Position numbers and translations under genes: made by a program. This document shows, piece after piece, positions 55,647 to 64,000 of a stretch of 64,000 nucleotides of DNA. Source of the DNA: Marinobacterium sp. LSUCC0821. GTDB taxonomy: Bacteria; Pseudomonadota; Gammaproteobacteria; Pseudomonadales; Balneatricaceae. The stretch covers positions 2,135,501-2,199,500 of the forward strand of contig NZ_CP051666.1 of NCBI RefSeq assembly GCF_012848475.1, written 5' to 3'. How positions within the stretch are numbered: the first letter of the stretch is position 1; every line of letters begins with the position of its first letter. The notes beneath the pieces are model-generated. The model worked only from the letters and a program-made list of their open reading frames with translations, was not told the DNA's origin and did not search any database.

Positions 55647-57758
55647 ATGTTTAATGCGATTACTAAAACGTTCCAGTTCGGTAACGACACTGTAACGATT
55701 GAAACCGGTAAGGTAGCTCGTCAGGCAACTGGCGCAGTTATGGTTACTGTTAACGAGAAGACTCAGGTTCTTTGTACTGTTGTTGGCGCTAAAGATGCTA
55801 AAGATGGTCAGGACTTCTTCCCGCTATCTGTTCACTACCAGGAAAAATACTACGCTGTAGGCCGTATCCCTGGTGGCTTCTTCAAGCGTGAAGGCCGTCC
55901 AACTGAGAAAGAGACGCTGACTTCTCGTCTAATCGACCGTCCAATCCGTCCACTATTCCCTAAAGGCTTCATGAACGAAGTTCAGGTTGTATGTACGGTA
56001 ATGTCTTCTGACAAGAACGTAGATCCAGATATCGCTGCAATGCTTGGTACTTCTGCAGCACTAGCTATCTCGGGTATCCCATTCCTTGGCCCAATCGGTG
56101 CAGCACGCGTTGGCTTCACTGAAGATGAAGGCTACATCCTAAACCCAACATACGCTGCGCTTGCTAACTCTGAGCTAGACATGGTGGTTGCGGGTACTAA
56201 CGATGCAGTTCTAATGGTTGAGTCAGAAGCTAAAGAGCTTACTGAAGACGAAATGCTTGGTGCAGTTCTATTTGCTCACCAGGAGATGCAGGTTGCTATC
56301 AACGCAATTAACGAATTTGCAGCGCAGGCTGGCAAAGCTAAGTGGGATTGGAAACCAGCTGAGAAGAACGTAGCGCTTAGCGATGCGATCAATGCAGCAT
56401 TCGGTGCTCAGATCACTTCAGCTTTCCAGGTTGCTGACAAAATGCAGCGTCAGGACACGCTAAAAGCACTTCGCGAGCAGGTTGTTGCTCAGTTTGCGAC
56501 TGGCGCTGAAGGTGCTCCAGATTCAGCTGAAGTTTCTAAAGTATTCGCTTCACTTGAGAAAGCGACTGTACGTGAGCGTATCCTTAGCGGTGACCCACGT
56601 ATCGACGGCCGTGATAACAAAACCGTTCGTCCAATCGAAGTTGAAGTTGGCGTACTGAAAGGTGTTCACGGTTCTGCGCTATTCACTCGTGGTGAAACTC
56701 AGGCAATCGTTACTTGTACCCTAGGTACTAGCCGTGATGTACAGATCATCGACGCGCTTGAAGGCGAACGTCGCGATCCATTCATGCTTCAGTACAACTT
56801 CCCTCCATACTCTGTAGGTGAAGCTGGCCGTATGGGTGGTACTGGTCGTCGTGAAATCGGTCACGGTCGTCTAGCTCGTCGTGGTGTTGCAGCGGTGCTT
56901 CCTACTCAGGATGCTTTCCCATACACCATGCGTCTAGTATCAGAAATCACTGAATCTAACGGTTCATCTTCAATGGCTTCTGTGTGTGGCTCTTCACTAG
57001 CGATGATGGATGCAGGTGTTCCTGTCTCTGCTGCTGTTGCAGGTATCGCGATGGGTCTTGTTAAAGAAGATGATCGCTTCGCAGTCCTAACTGACATCCT
57101 AGGTGACGAAGACCACCTAGGCGACATGGACTTCAAAGTAGCGGGTACTGAGCAGGGCGTTACTGCACTTCAGATGGATATCAAGATCACTGGTATCACA
57201 GAAGAGATCATGGAGATCGCTCTAGAGCAGGCACATGATGCGCGTGTTCACATCCTTCGTGAAATGGCTAAAGTGATTGGTTACGCACGTCCAGAACTTG
57301 CTGACCACGCACCAGCGATGACACAGCTTAAAGTGAACCCAGAGAAGATTCGTGACGTTATCGGTAAAGGTGGCGCGACTATCCGTTCTATTACAGAACA
57401 GACTGGCGCTTCAATCGATCTTGATGATGACGGTACAGTTCGTATCTACGCTGACAACAAAGCTGCTTCACAGGCTGCTGTTGACCGTGTAATGGCGATC
57501 ACTGCAGAAGCTGAAATCGGCAAGATCTACGAAGGTAAGGTTGTTCGTATCGAAGAGTTCGGTGCATTCGTTAACATCCTTCCAGGTAAAGATGGCCTAG
57601 TTCACATTTCACAGATCGCTAAAGAGCGTGTAAACAAAGTGACTGACTTCGTTAACATGGACGACATCGTGAAATGTAAGGTGCTAGACGTCGACAACCG
57701 CGGCCGCATCAAGCTTTCAATGAAAGATCTAGAAGAAGACGAAACTGCAGAGAACTAA
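55647..57758 (+). CDS. pnp: Polynucleotide phosphorylase
   Basis: 703 residues. Two RNase PH domains (first from [25 protein letters not shown], second around [27 protein letters not shown]) flanking an all-helical domain, then KH ([23 protein letters not shown]) and S1 ([31 protein letters not shown]). It degrades RNA 3' to 5' phosphorolytically and is part of the degradosome. Confidence 0.98.
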   Translation: MFNAITKTFQFGNDTVTIETGKVARQATGAVMVTVNEKTQVLCTVVGAKDAKDGQDFFPLSVHYQEKYYAVGRIPGGFFKREGRPTEKETLTSRLIDRPIRPLFPKGFMNEVQVVCTVMSSDKNVDPDIAAMLGTSAALAISGIPFLGPIGAARVGFTEDEGYILNPTYAALANSELDMVVAGTNDAVLMVESEAKELTEDEMLGAVLFAHQEMQVAINAINEFAAQAGKAKWDWKPAEKNVALSDAINAAFGAQITSAFQVADKMQRQDTLKALREQVVAQFATGAEGAPDSAEVSKVFASLEKATVRERILSGDPRIDGRDNKTVRPIEVEVGVLKGVHGSALFTRGETQAIVTCTLGTSRDVQIIDALEGERRDPFMLQYNFPPYSVGEAGRMGGTGRREIGHGRLARRGVAAVLPTQDAFPYTMRLVSEITESNGSSSMASVCGSSLAMMDAGVPVSAAVAGIAMGLVKEDDRFAVLTDILGDEDHLGDMDFKVAGTEQGVTALQMDIKITGITEEIMEIALEQAHDARVHILREMAKVIGYARPELADHAPAMTQLKVNPEKIRDVIGKGGATIRSITEQTGASIDLDDDGTVRIYADNKAASQAAVDRVMAITAEAEIGKIYEGKVVRIEEFGAFVNILPGKDGLVHISQIAKERVNKVTDFVNMDDIVKCKVLDVDNRGRIKLSMKDLEEDETAEN

Positions 57759-57778
57759 GAACTGCTGATTCGTTTTAC

Positions 57779-57804
57779 AAAAACCGCCGCAAGGCGGTTT
57801 TTTT
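57779..57804 (+). terminator. Terminator of pnp
   Basis: AAAAACCGCC-GCAA-GGCGGTTTTT with T-run to 57804, almost the same hairpin as after greA. Confidence 0.9.
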
Positions 57805-57827
57805 ATGTCCCAAGTATTTAAATACGC

Positions 57828-57896
57828 CGGGTCTGACCCGATTTTCAAGTTACGCTCATATCTACGGAAAACGCTGTGAGACAGGGGTTAGACCCG
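57828..57896. repeat. Paired GGGTC/GACCC palindromes
   Basis: GGGTCTGACCCG (57829-57840) and GGGTTAGACCCG (57885-57896), each a short inverted repeat, 56 bp apart. Such GGGTC...GACCC pairs recur as palindromic extragenic sequences in gammaproteobacteria. It could be a relic of such an element. Confidence 0.4.
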
Positions 57897-57933
57897 TTTG
57901 TACTTCTAAAGATTAACTCTACATGCCGAGAGG

Positions 57934-57960
57934 GCGGATGACAGGCTAGGGCCTGTCACC
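57934..57960 (-). repeat. REP-like palindrome copy 3
   Basis: TGACAGGC-TAGG-GCCTGTCA with outer GCGGA and CC. On the minus strand it aligns without gaps to copy 2 near 24355, 22 of 27 identical, with a compensatory stem change. It lies just downstream of the RTX gene stop. Confidence 0.6.
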
Positions 57961-57972
57961 GGTCAACTCCTT

Positions 57973-60900
57973 CTACTCCCTATGCCAAGCGATATCCAAG
58001 GTGTTCTGAAGCTCAATTGCTTCGCTCTCCTCCTCTTGGCCGTCATCGAATGCTGTCATTGCTTGAACGATCAGCCGTATATCAGCAAGATCAGCATACC
58101 CATCCTCAGATTCTAAGCGATCTACGGAGGATTCATCCCAGTTCTCGATAATGGTTGTATTGTTACTTTTGAGGTTTTTAATCAGGAGGTTCTCTCCCTC
58201 TCTGCTAAACCAGAGGTTTTCAGAATCCTCTTCAAATTTTATGGTGTCGTTACCACTTGTATCATTGATACGGTCATTACCGTCAAAGTTATTGATAAGG
58301 TAGGTATCGTTTCCTTCGCCTCCTTGGAGCATATCATCGCCACTTCCGCCGATAAGGGTGTCGTTCCCATTACCTCCATCTAGAACGTCATTGTTTACAC
58401 CGCCATTAAGGGTGTCCTTTCCGTTACCGCCGAACAGTTGATCATTACCTGCACCTCCGTCTAGCGTATCTGACTCATTACCTCCATGCATTGAGTCATC
58501 ACCACTACCGCCCCACATTACATCGGCACCATTACCACCTTCAATCGTATCGTTCCCATCGTCACCAAATAGTGTGTCATTACCATTCCCCCCATTGATG
58601 ACATCATCTCCACGGCCGCCGCGTACATGATCGTTGCCTGCTTGTGAGAAGATAGTATCCACACCATTTAGACCCTGGATGAGATCATCACCCTGGCTTG
58701 TTTTTTGTGTGCTAGATATGATTTCTGTTGTGTCTAAAAGGGTGCCGTCTGCAAATTCTATAGTTTGAATTGCATTTTCCGACAGCGTATCTCCATTGAA
58801 GTAGTTCGATAGCGTTATAGTATCGCTACCTCGATTGACTGAAAGATGCAGATCGTTTTCAAGGCGGGTTATCTCAACTTTTCTCGCCGAAATACTCTTA
58901 TCAAATAGGATTTTATCGACTCCTCCTTCACTATTGTCGATCACGTCATGGCCGAATCCTGAGCTGAATAGGTAAGTGTCGTTGCCTTTTCCTCCGTAAA
59001 GATGGTCATTACCCGCATCACCTGACAATGTATCGTTACCACTGTTACCAAAGAGGTGATCGTCGCCTTCTAAACCATGAATCTTGTCATCTCCCCCAGC
59101 GCCATAAATAGTATCCTCTGAGCTTGATCCCTCTATCAGATCATCACTCTCCATGAGGTAAATCGAATTATTAATTTCTGCACTGACTGATAATTCGCTG
59201 ATATTGAATGACCTTGATTCACCATCTATTTCGAACACTAGCTCCTCTAGCCAGTTATTAGTTCTCTCATTATTAAGATAGGCATCTACTACTGTTATTT
59301 GATCGGTTGTTAGTTTTCCCGTTTTAGTTAACAGGCGAATAACAATATCATTTCCATCAACCCCGGTACGTAAGACCTGTACCTCTTCTGGCGCTATATC
59401 AGAAGCGAATTTAATGCGGTCAATACCTGAGTGTTCCTGGATCTGATCTTTCCCGGATCCTCGCGCTATCAGGTACGTGTCATCCCCGGCACCGCCGTAA
59501 ATGTGGTCATTGCCTTCCAGCCCATCTAAGGTGTCGTCTTGCTCACTACCAAAGAGGTGATCGTCCCCATCTGATCCTTCGTTCTCGATCAGGGACTCTA
59601 AGGTTTCAAAATTTATCGATGAGCCGTCTGCAAATGTGATGTTTTCAATGACACCTTCTCGAAGCGAACCGTCAAAGTCGTAAACATTGGCTAGAGTGAT
59701 TTCGTCGTTACTCAACGGCTCGTCAGAATCAATAGTGATAGTGAGGTCTATAAGTCCACGGGCAACGCTTATATTCTCAAGTGAAATGCCTGCGCCAAAA
59801 TTAATCGTATCTCGGCCATCACTGTCATAGATCCAATCGGCGCCATCTCCTTTGTTGTATTCATAGTGGTCATTACCAGCACCACCGAAAAGGGTATCGT
59901 CTCCTCGGTTGCCGTGAATCAGTTCGTCAGCGGAAGTTCCTGTTAATGTATCGGCTTGATCTGTACCGGTAATAATTGAGTCGATTAGATATGGTCTAAT
60001 TGAGTCGTTCGCATCCATATTAGACTCAACAATATCGTAGCCGATCGAGCGAATACTCAGGTTTGTAACCGTTTGATAAATCTCTGACGCTTTTATCAGG
60101 TCACCGTTACTTATGAGGCTAGCAACATAGATTTCAAACTCAGTCGTATCAGGTACAAACTCCTTTGTAATGCTATCGAACTGAACACCTATTTGATCGA
60201 AGATATCTTTGTAGTGTGACTGAGCCATCAACTGACCATCGATGTAACTCTTGAACTCTTCATATTGCGCAATAAGCACAGGTGCCGCGCGTCCATGAGG
60301 ATTGTGGTCTCGCTCGCCCCAACACCAGGTGCCCAAATAATCTTTACCAGTAAATGCCTCTAGAGTCTCTAATTGTCGAGCATCCATCACGTGGCCATAA
60401 ATCTTAGTTGCATTGCGGCTATTAGGATCTACATCGGTTACACCGGCCCACTCGTAGATAATTTCATCGATTATGGTGTTTCGGATATTTGAGTCAGGCT
60501 CATAAATGAAGCTTTCTACAAGCTTGATGAGCTCCTCATTGGCCATCATCGCTTGTTGAAGATCAGAAACTAGCCCGTAACCTTTAATGTTCGGTAACGA
60601 CGCTACCTCCGCCGATACCTCTAGCAATTCTGTTGCTCTGGTTAGTGTGGGATTGGTGTTGAACCAGACATCAGTTGCAACAGATCGGGAACCATCCGCG
60701 TAGGTGATTGAGGCGGTTTCACCTAAGGTGTTACCACTTTGATTTTCATTTGAAGAGGAGTATTCGGTACTGATAGCGCTGATTCCTGCCTCTTCAAGCG
60801 TGAGCATTTCAAACTCCTGGCTGACGCCATCTAGATTGAGATCTCGCCATACTCTAAACATATGGAAAGAGTCATCGAATGAGTCGAATGTACCGTCTTC

Positions 60901-61692
60901 ATTTGTGTCGTACTCCTTCAGAGCCTCAAAGCCATTACTCGCCAACTCACCATTCTCAAGCTTACTGTTATTTCCGAATAGCTCCGAGCCATCATCAATA
61001 GTCCCATTACCATTCTTATCAATAGCTAAAAGACCATCTTCAGGTGAAACCCAACCGGTGCGTTCCGCAAAGCCGTCTCCATTATGATCAAAGTTGACCT
61101 GCGCATCAGTACCTAGGGTTTGAATACCGTTGCCATCTAGATCGAGAACAATAGGTGAGGTGATTTGTTCAGCATTAGCAAAACTTGGCTCCTCAACATA
61201 CGCTTCATTGGCAGCGAACTCCCAATCGTTCCAAGATAGTTCAACTTCAGGTTGATGTAGCATCAAATCAAACAGTGGGTCTAAGGTGCCTTTTTCTGCG
61301 AGGTATTCTCCAAAGTCGTCAGCTAGAGGATAAAGAGCCATTAGAGGGACTAGAACTGCAGTGTGAGGACCAGGAATTAGGGAAGCTGTAGTACCTATTA
61401 ATGCGATTACGTTACCTAGCTCAATAGAATCATCATTGTAATCTTCTAGAACTTCAGCGAGGGCTGCTGAAAAAGCGTATCCTCCAAAAACTCGCCCTAA
61501 TGTCATTCCGAACAATGATTTTTCATTAGTTGTTACATCAGCGATTGATGATGCTATTGCTGCAAAAGCAGATATGATTTCCAGTGGGGTCGATTCTTTT
61601 GATTTAAAAATTCCAATTTGTTCATCATAAGTTTTTACGCTTACTGTTACTGAAAGGGCATCAATTAAGCCTTCCTTGGCTATAGTCGTCAT
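57973..61692 (-). CDS. RTX protein with FrpC-like domain, type I secreted
   Basis: 1239 residues, no N-terminal signal peptide. Hydrophobic helices near 36-120 (LIGTTASLIPGPHTAVLVPLMAL). Residues 178-345 resemble the FrpC-type calcium module: SPIVLDLDGNGIQTLG, NFDHNGDGFAE, DKNGNGTIDDGSELFG, TNEDGTFDSFDD. RTX nonapeptides GGxGxDxxx form four blocks, about 576-610, 706-740, 850-906 and 1000-1135, each followed by an 80-90-residue beta domain (DxIxF...). The C-terminus would hold the secretion signal. AGAGGAA precedes the ATG. Neighbouring ABC and HlyD genes supply secretion. Toxin, adhesin or enzyme activity cannot be decided. Confidence 0.85.
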   Translation of the reverse strand: MTTIAKEGLIDALSVTVSVKTYDEQIGIFKSKESTPLEIISAFAAIASSIADVTTNEKSLFGMTLGRVFGGYAFSAALAEVLEDYNDDSIELGNVIALIGTTASLIPGPHTAVLVPLMALYPLADDFGEYLAEKGTLDPLFDLMLHQPEVELSWNDWEFAANEAYVEEPSFANAEQITSPIVLDLDGNGIQTLGTDAQVNFDHNGDGFAERTGWVSPEDGLLAIDKNGNGTIDDGSELFGNNSKLENGELASNGFEALKEYDTNEDGTFDSFDDSFHMFRVWRDLNLDGVSQEFEMLTLEEAGISAISTEYSSSNENQSGNTLGETASITYADGSRSVATDVWFNTNPTLTRATELLEVSAEVASLPNIKGYGLVSDLQQAMMANEELIKLVESFIYEPDSNIRNTIIDEIIYEWAGVTDVDPNSRNATKIYGHVMDARQLETLEAFTGKDYLGTWCWGERDHNPHGRAAPVLIAQYEEFKSYIDGQLMAQSHYKDIFDQIGVQFDSITKEFVPDTTEFEIYVASLISNGDLIKASEIYQTVTNLSIRSIGYDIVESNMDANDSIRPYLIDSIITGTDQADTLTGTSADELIHGNRGDDTLFGGAGNDHYEYNKGDGADWIYDSDGRDTINFGAGISLENISVARGLIDLTITIDSDEPLSNDEITLANVYDFDGSLREGVIENITFADGSSINFETLESLIENEGSDGDDHLFGSEQDDTLDGLEGNDHIYGGAGDDTYLIARGSGKDQIQEHSGIDRIKFASDIAPEEVQVLRTGVDGNDIVIRLLTKTGKLTTDQITVVDAYLNNERTNNWLEELVFEIDGESRSFNISELSVSAEINNSIYLMESDDLIEGSSSEDTIYGAGGDDKIHGLEGDDHLFGNSGNDTLSGDAGNDHLYGGKGNDTYLFSSGFGHDVIDNSEGGVDKILFDKSISARKVEITRLENDLHLSVNRGSDTITLSNYFNGDTLSENAIQTIEFADGTLLDTTEIISSTQKTSQGDDLIQGLNGVDTIFSQAGNDHVRGGRGDDVINGGNGNDTLFGDDGNDTIEGGNGADVMWGGSGDDSMHGGNESDTLDGGAGNDQLFGGNGKDTLNGGVNNDVLDGGNGNDTLIGGSGDDMLQGGEGNDTYLINNFDGNDRINDTSGNDTIKFEEDSENLWFSREGENLLIKNLKSNNTTIIENWDESSVDRLESEDGYADLADIRLIVQAMTAFDDGQEEESEAIELQNTLDIAWHRE

Positions 61693-61702
61693 AGTTGTTC
61701 CT

Positions 61703-61993
61703 CTATTTATTAAATGCTTGTGTCATCGCTAGAATCCACATTGCGGTTCCATACCCAGTTATTGAGTAAAGTAGATAAATTCTTATGTCATCCCTAATTA
61801 GATTATTTCTAAATAGGATTGCGATTATTGATAGTGGTATCAGGGTGTAGCCAAAAAACTGCAGATATTTGTCACCTGGAACCTGAGTTAAAAAAAAGGC
61901 TATCGTTCCGAAGAAGGAAAATTTTCCTACGAGAATTTGCTTAAAGGTGACGATCTCCTCCTTATATACAGGGGGGGCGTTTTTATCTGACAT
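61703..61993 (-). CDS. Small membrane protein in T1SS operon, unknown
   Basis: 96 residues, three likely helices (about 20-38, 43-61 and 72-92: YLQFFGYTLIPLSIIAILF and IYLLYSITGYGTAMWILAM). The ATG directly follows the TGA of the HlyD-like gene and the GGAGGAG inside that gene is its ribosome site; its stop is 10 bp before the RTX start. I do not recognise a family. The location suggests a secretion accessory or a protein that protects the producer; neither is shown by the sequence. Confidence 0.7.
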   Translation of the reverse strand: MSDKNAPPVYKEEIVTFKQILVGKFSFFGTIAFFLTQVPGDKYLQFFGYTLIPLSIIAILFRNNLIRDDIRIYLLYSITGYGTAMWILAMTQAFNK

Positions 61994-63298
61994 TCATCGC
62001 TCCTCCACTGAGTCTTCTTTTGCCCTTAATAAAGGCGTTAGTAGGTATTCGATTAGTGTTCGTTTACCTGTTTTCATCTCTGTACTCACAGTCATCCCTG
62101 CTGCGAGTGGGGTGTTAGCGCCATTTACGAGTAACTCGTTTGAAGCTAACTTTAGCTCGGCTTTGTAGACCAGCTGGCCATTACGATCCTCCTCTGAATT
62201 AGCCGAGATATTGGTTATAACAGCATCGATGACGCCATATTTTGTAAATGGGAATGCATGTACTTTGATCTCGGCAGGTTGGCCGATATGCACAAAACCT
62301 ATGTCTTTGTTCTCCAGCCAAGCTTCTGCATTAAGTGGCTGGTTAGTGGGAACAATAGTCATAAGATTTTGAGTTGGACTTATTACCCCGCCAATCGTTG
62401 TCACCTCCAGGTTGGTCACCCTGCCAGCGATAGGGGAACGGATATCGAACTGTTTTCGCTCCTCTCTAATTTTGATGAGTTGCTTGTTTAGCTCTCTATT
62501 CTCATCTTCTAGGCGGAGTAGCTCTTTAAGTGTCGTGCTTAGGGTCTCTGCCTTAACGCCGTCAATTTGACTATTAATGGCTTTAATAGCTGCAGTGGCC
62601 TGGGAAATAGCGATCTTTGCGCCTGAGACTTGGCTTTTGAGTTCGATTAGTTTTAGTTCAAGATTCTGAACGGTTTGTTTATCAATTAGATTCGTTTTGA
62701 GAAGTCTTTGCGCCGATTCAAACTGTTCGGTCAGTATTGGCATTGCTGCTTCTGCATTACTTAGCGAGATTTCGGCAAGCAGTTTCTCATTCTGCCGAAC
62801 CTTTAGCTGTTCGTTTAACTGCTGGATTTTAGAATTGTAGCCATGCTTTTCCTCAATCAAGAGCCGGCGCTGGTGTTTAACAATCCCATCCACAGATCCC
62901 TTCCCGCCGATAAGAAAAAGATGAAAGTTCTCAACACGTCTCTTCTCTCGTTGGTTTTTCTCTAATCTTGCAACGATGAGAGATTCATCGATCTTTATGA
63001 GTGAGTCATCCAGCTGCATCAATAGTTGGTTAGGTAGAACCAAATCACCCTCTTTAATGTTTATGGCCGCTACTTCACCGCCAGTAATAGATTGCACAGA
63101 CTTTACCTGCCCTATAGGGGTCAGTTTTCCTTCTGCTCTCGCGACAATATCTACTTGTCCGAGAATGGCCCAACCAACAGCTAGTGCAAACATTGTTAGG
63201 ATTATTCTGCCTGTTACTTTTGCCAGTGGGTGAGGTGGAGAGTCTTGGATTAGAAGAGCTCCAGGTAGAAATTCCGTTACCTTGTCATTACTTCTCAT
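61994..63298 (-). CDS. HlyD-family membrane fusion protein of T1SS
   Basis: 434 residues. Short cytoplasmic N-terminus, one membrane helix (about 28-46, GRIILTMFALAVGWAILG), then the HlyD barrel with GEVAAINIKEGDLVLPNQLLMQLDD, a long coiled coil (about 110-270) and the C-terminal barrel with RSPIAGRVTNLEV...GVISPTQNLMTIVP. It bridges the inner-membrane ABC transporter and an outer-membrane channel. It overlaps the ABC gene by 4 bp. Confidence 0.92.
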   Translation of the reverse strand: MRSNDKVTEFLPGALLIQDSPPHPLAKVTGRIILTMFALAVGWAILGQVDIVARAEGKLTPIGQVKSVQSITGGEVAAINIKEGDLVLPNQLLMQLDDSLIKIDESLIVARLEKNQREKRRVENFHLFLIGGKGSVDGIVKHQRRLLIEEKHGYNSKIQQLNEQLKVRQNEKLLAEISLSNAEAAMPILTEQFESAQRLLKTNLIDKQTVQNLELKLIELKSQVSGAKIAISQATAAIKAINSQIDGVKAETLSTTLKELLRLEDENRELNKQLIKIREERKQFDIRSPIAGRVTNLEVTTIGGVISPTQNLMTIVPTNQPLNAEAWLENKDIGFVHIGQPAEIKVHAFPFTKYGVIDAVITNISANSEEDRNGQLVYKAELKLASNELLVNGANTPLAAGMTVSTEMKTGKRTLIEYLLTPLLRAKEDSVEER

Positions 63299-64000
63299 AC
63301 AGCACCTCCGTGTGCAGCCCCTATCTGTTCTGGCAAAGCGAGATTTTGTTGGATCGCAAAGAGCTTTGCATACACCCCCTTATTTTTGATAAGTGCATCA
63401 TGACCACCCTGTTCAACAATTTGCCCCTGATTTAATACAAAGATGCGATCGCAACGCGCCACTGCTGAGAGCCTATGGGCAATGGTAATGACGGTTCTAC
63501 CCTTGCGAATAGACTCCATATTTCGTTGCAGCTCGAATTCAGATTCATAGTCGAGTGCGCTGGTTGCTTCGTCGAATATTAAAATTTTGGGGTTGGTGAG
63601 TAGGGCACGTGCTATTGCGATTCGCTGCCGTTGACCGCCGGAGAGATTGCAGCCTCGCTCTCCAGTATTGGTGTCATATCCCTCTGGTAGTGCACAGATG
63701 AATTCATGAGCGCCGGCCATTTTTGCTGCGTGGGTTATCTGTTCGATTGTGGCAAAAGGGGCTCTTACAGCAATGTTCTCACGTATCGATTTATTGAATA
63801 GGAAACTCTCTTGAGGAACGACACCAATGTTTGATCTTAACCAGTCGATATTAACCATGGAGAGATCGACGCCATCTACTAAAACGCGCCCCTGGTTAGG
63901 AAGATACATTCGCTGAACTAATTTGGTGAGAGTGCTTTTACCCGATCCTGATGAGCCTACGATACCAATCGACTCTCCTGCTTTGATATTGAATGAGATG
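63295..64000 (-). CDS. Type I secretion ABC transporter (HlyB-like), 3' part
   Basis: Only the C-terminal 234 residues are in the window; the gene continues past 64000. Nucleotide-binding domain: Walker A GSSGSGKST (about 63950), Q-loop VPQESFLFNKSIRENI, signature CNLSGGQRQRIAIARALL, Walker B ILIFDEATSALD, switch HRLSAVA. This is the HlyB/peptidase-exporter ABC class. No membrane domain is visible, so whether it has a C39-like N-terminus is unknown. Confidence 0.9.
   Translation of the reverse strand, partial: ISFNIKAGESIGIVGSSGSGKSTLTKLVQRMYLPNQGRVLVDGVDLSMVNIDWLRSNIGVVPQESFLFNKSIRENIAVRAPFATIEQITHAAKMAGAHEFICALPEGYDTNTGERGCNLSGGQRQRIAIARALLTNPKILIFDEATSALDYESEFELQRNMESIRKGRTVITIAHRLSAVARCDRIFVLNQGQIVEQGGHDALIKNKGVYAKLFAIQQNLALPEQIGAAHGGAV

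Noticed and set aside
58288-58700. Short regularly spaced DNA repeats resembling a CRISPR array
   Set aside because: Period follows the 9-codon RTX motif GGxGxDxxx; no identical repeats or unique spacers, and no cas genes.

Overview
The window is a 64-kb chromosomal segment of a gammaproteobacterium. Gene order resembles Pseudomonas and Enterobacteria at once (smpB-ratA-ratB-bamE-fur-recN-grpE-dnaK-dnaJ-dapB; ffh-rpsP-rimM-trmD-rplS; xerD-dsbC-hom-thrC-recJ; nudF-yqiB-yqiA-parE; carA-carB-greA; yhbY/ftsH-folP-glmM-secG-tRNA-Leu-tRNA-fMet-rimP-nusA-infB-rbfA-truB-rpsO-pnp). Moderate G+C, a proline/glycine-betaine transporter with a MarR-type regulator, a TRAP transporter and a type I secreted RTX protein suggest a marine Oceanospirillales-like organism. 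That placement is inference.

Layout. 1-4.1 kb: 5' part of tmRNA (minus strand) and its partner smpB, ratA/ratB, bamE, fur and a LexA-controlled recN. 4.2-9.7 kb: the heat-shock cluster grpE-dnaK-dnaJ with two sigma32-type promoters, then cysE and dapB. 9.8-13.7 kb: osmoprotectant transporter proX-proW-proV with a divergent MarR regulator. 13.7-17.4 kb: two divergent Nudix hydrolases, a DUF1289 protein, a CorC-type transporter and a YpjD-type membrane protein. 17.5-21.1 kb: ffh and the rpsP-rimM-trmD-rplS operon. 21.1-32.6 kb: an unrecognised membrane-anchored protein, xerD, dsbC, hom, thrC, an ElyC-like protein, recJ, a 60-residue ORF, nfo, nudF, yqiB, yqiA. 32.6-39.6 kb: parE, a structured non-coding interval, carAB, greA. 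39.7-42.7 kb: TRAP transporter. 42.9-57.8 kb: yhbY, then ftsH through pnp with two tRNAs. 57.9-64 kb: a type I secretion locus on the minus strand (ABC transporter, HlyD-like adaptor, small membrane protein, 1239-residue RTX protein), cut by the window end.

Most genes are housekeeping (translation, protein folding, DNA repair, amino-acid and pyrimidine precursors). The most interesting material is between genes and at the right end: a promoter, structured leader and intrinsic terminator just upstream of carA (sRNA or attenuator); a 271-bp nested inverted-repeat element between rpsO and pnp; REP-like palindromes with a compensatory base change; degenerate tandem copies of the 3' end of the initiator tRNA, which itself has an unusual U1:U72 mismatch; a terminator directly ahead of rimP-nusA; and the RTX locus with a small membrane protein of unknown role between adaptor and RTX genes. 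rlmE and tpiA, often found in this neighbourhood, are absent from it.
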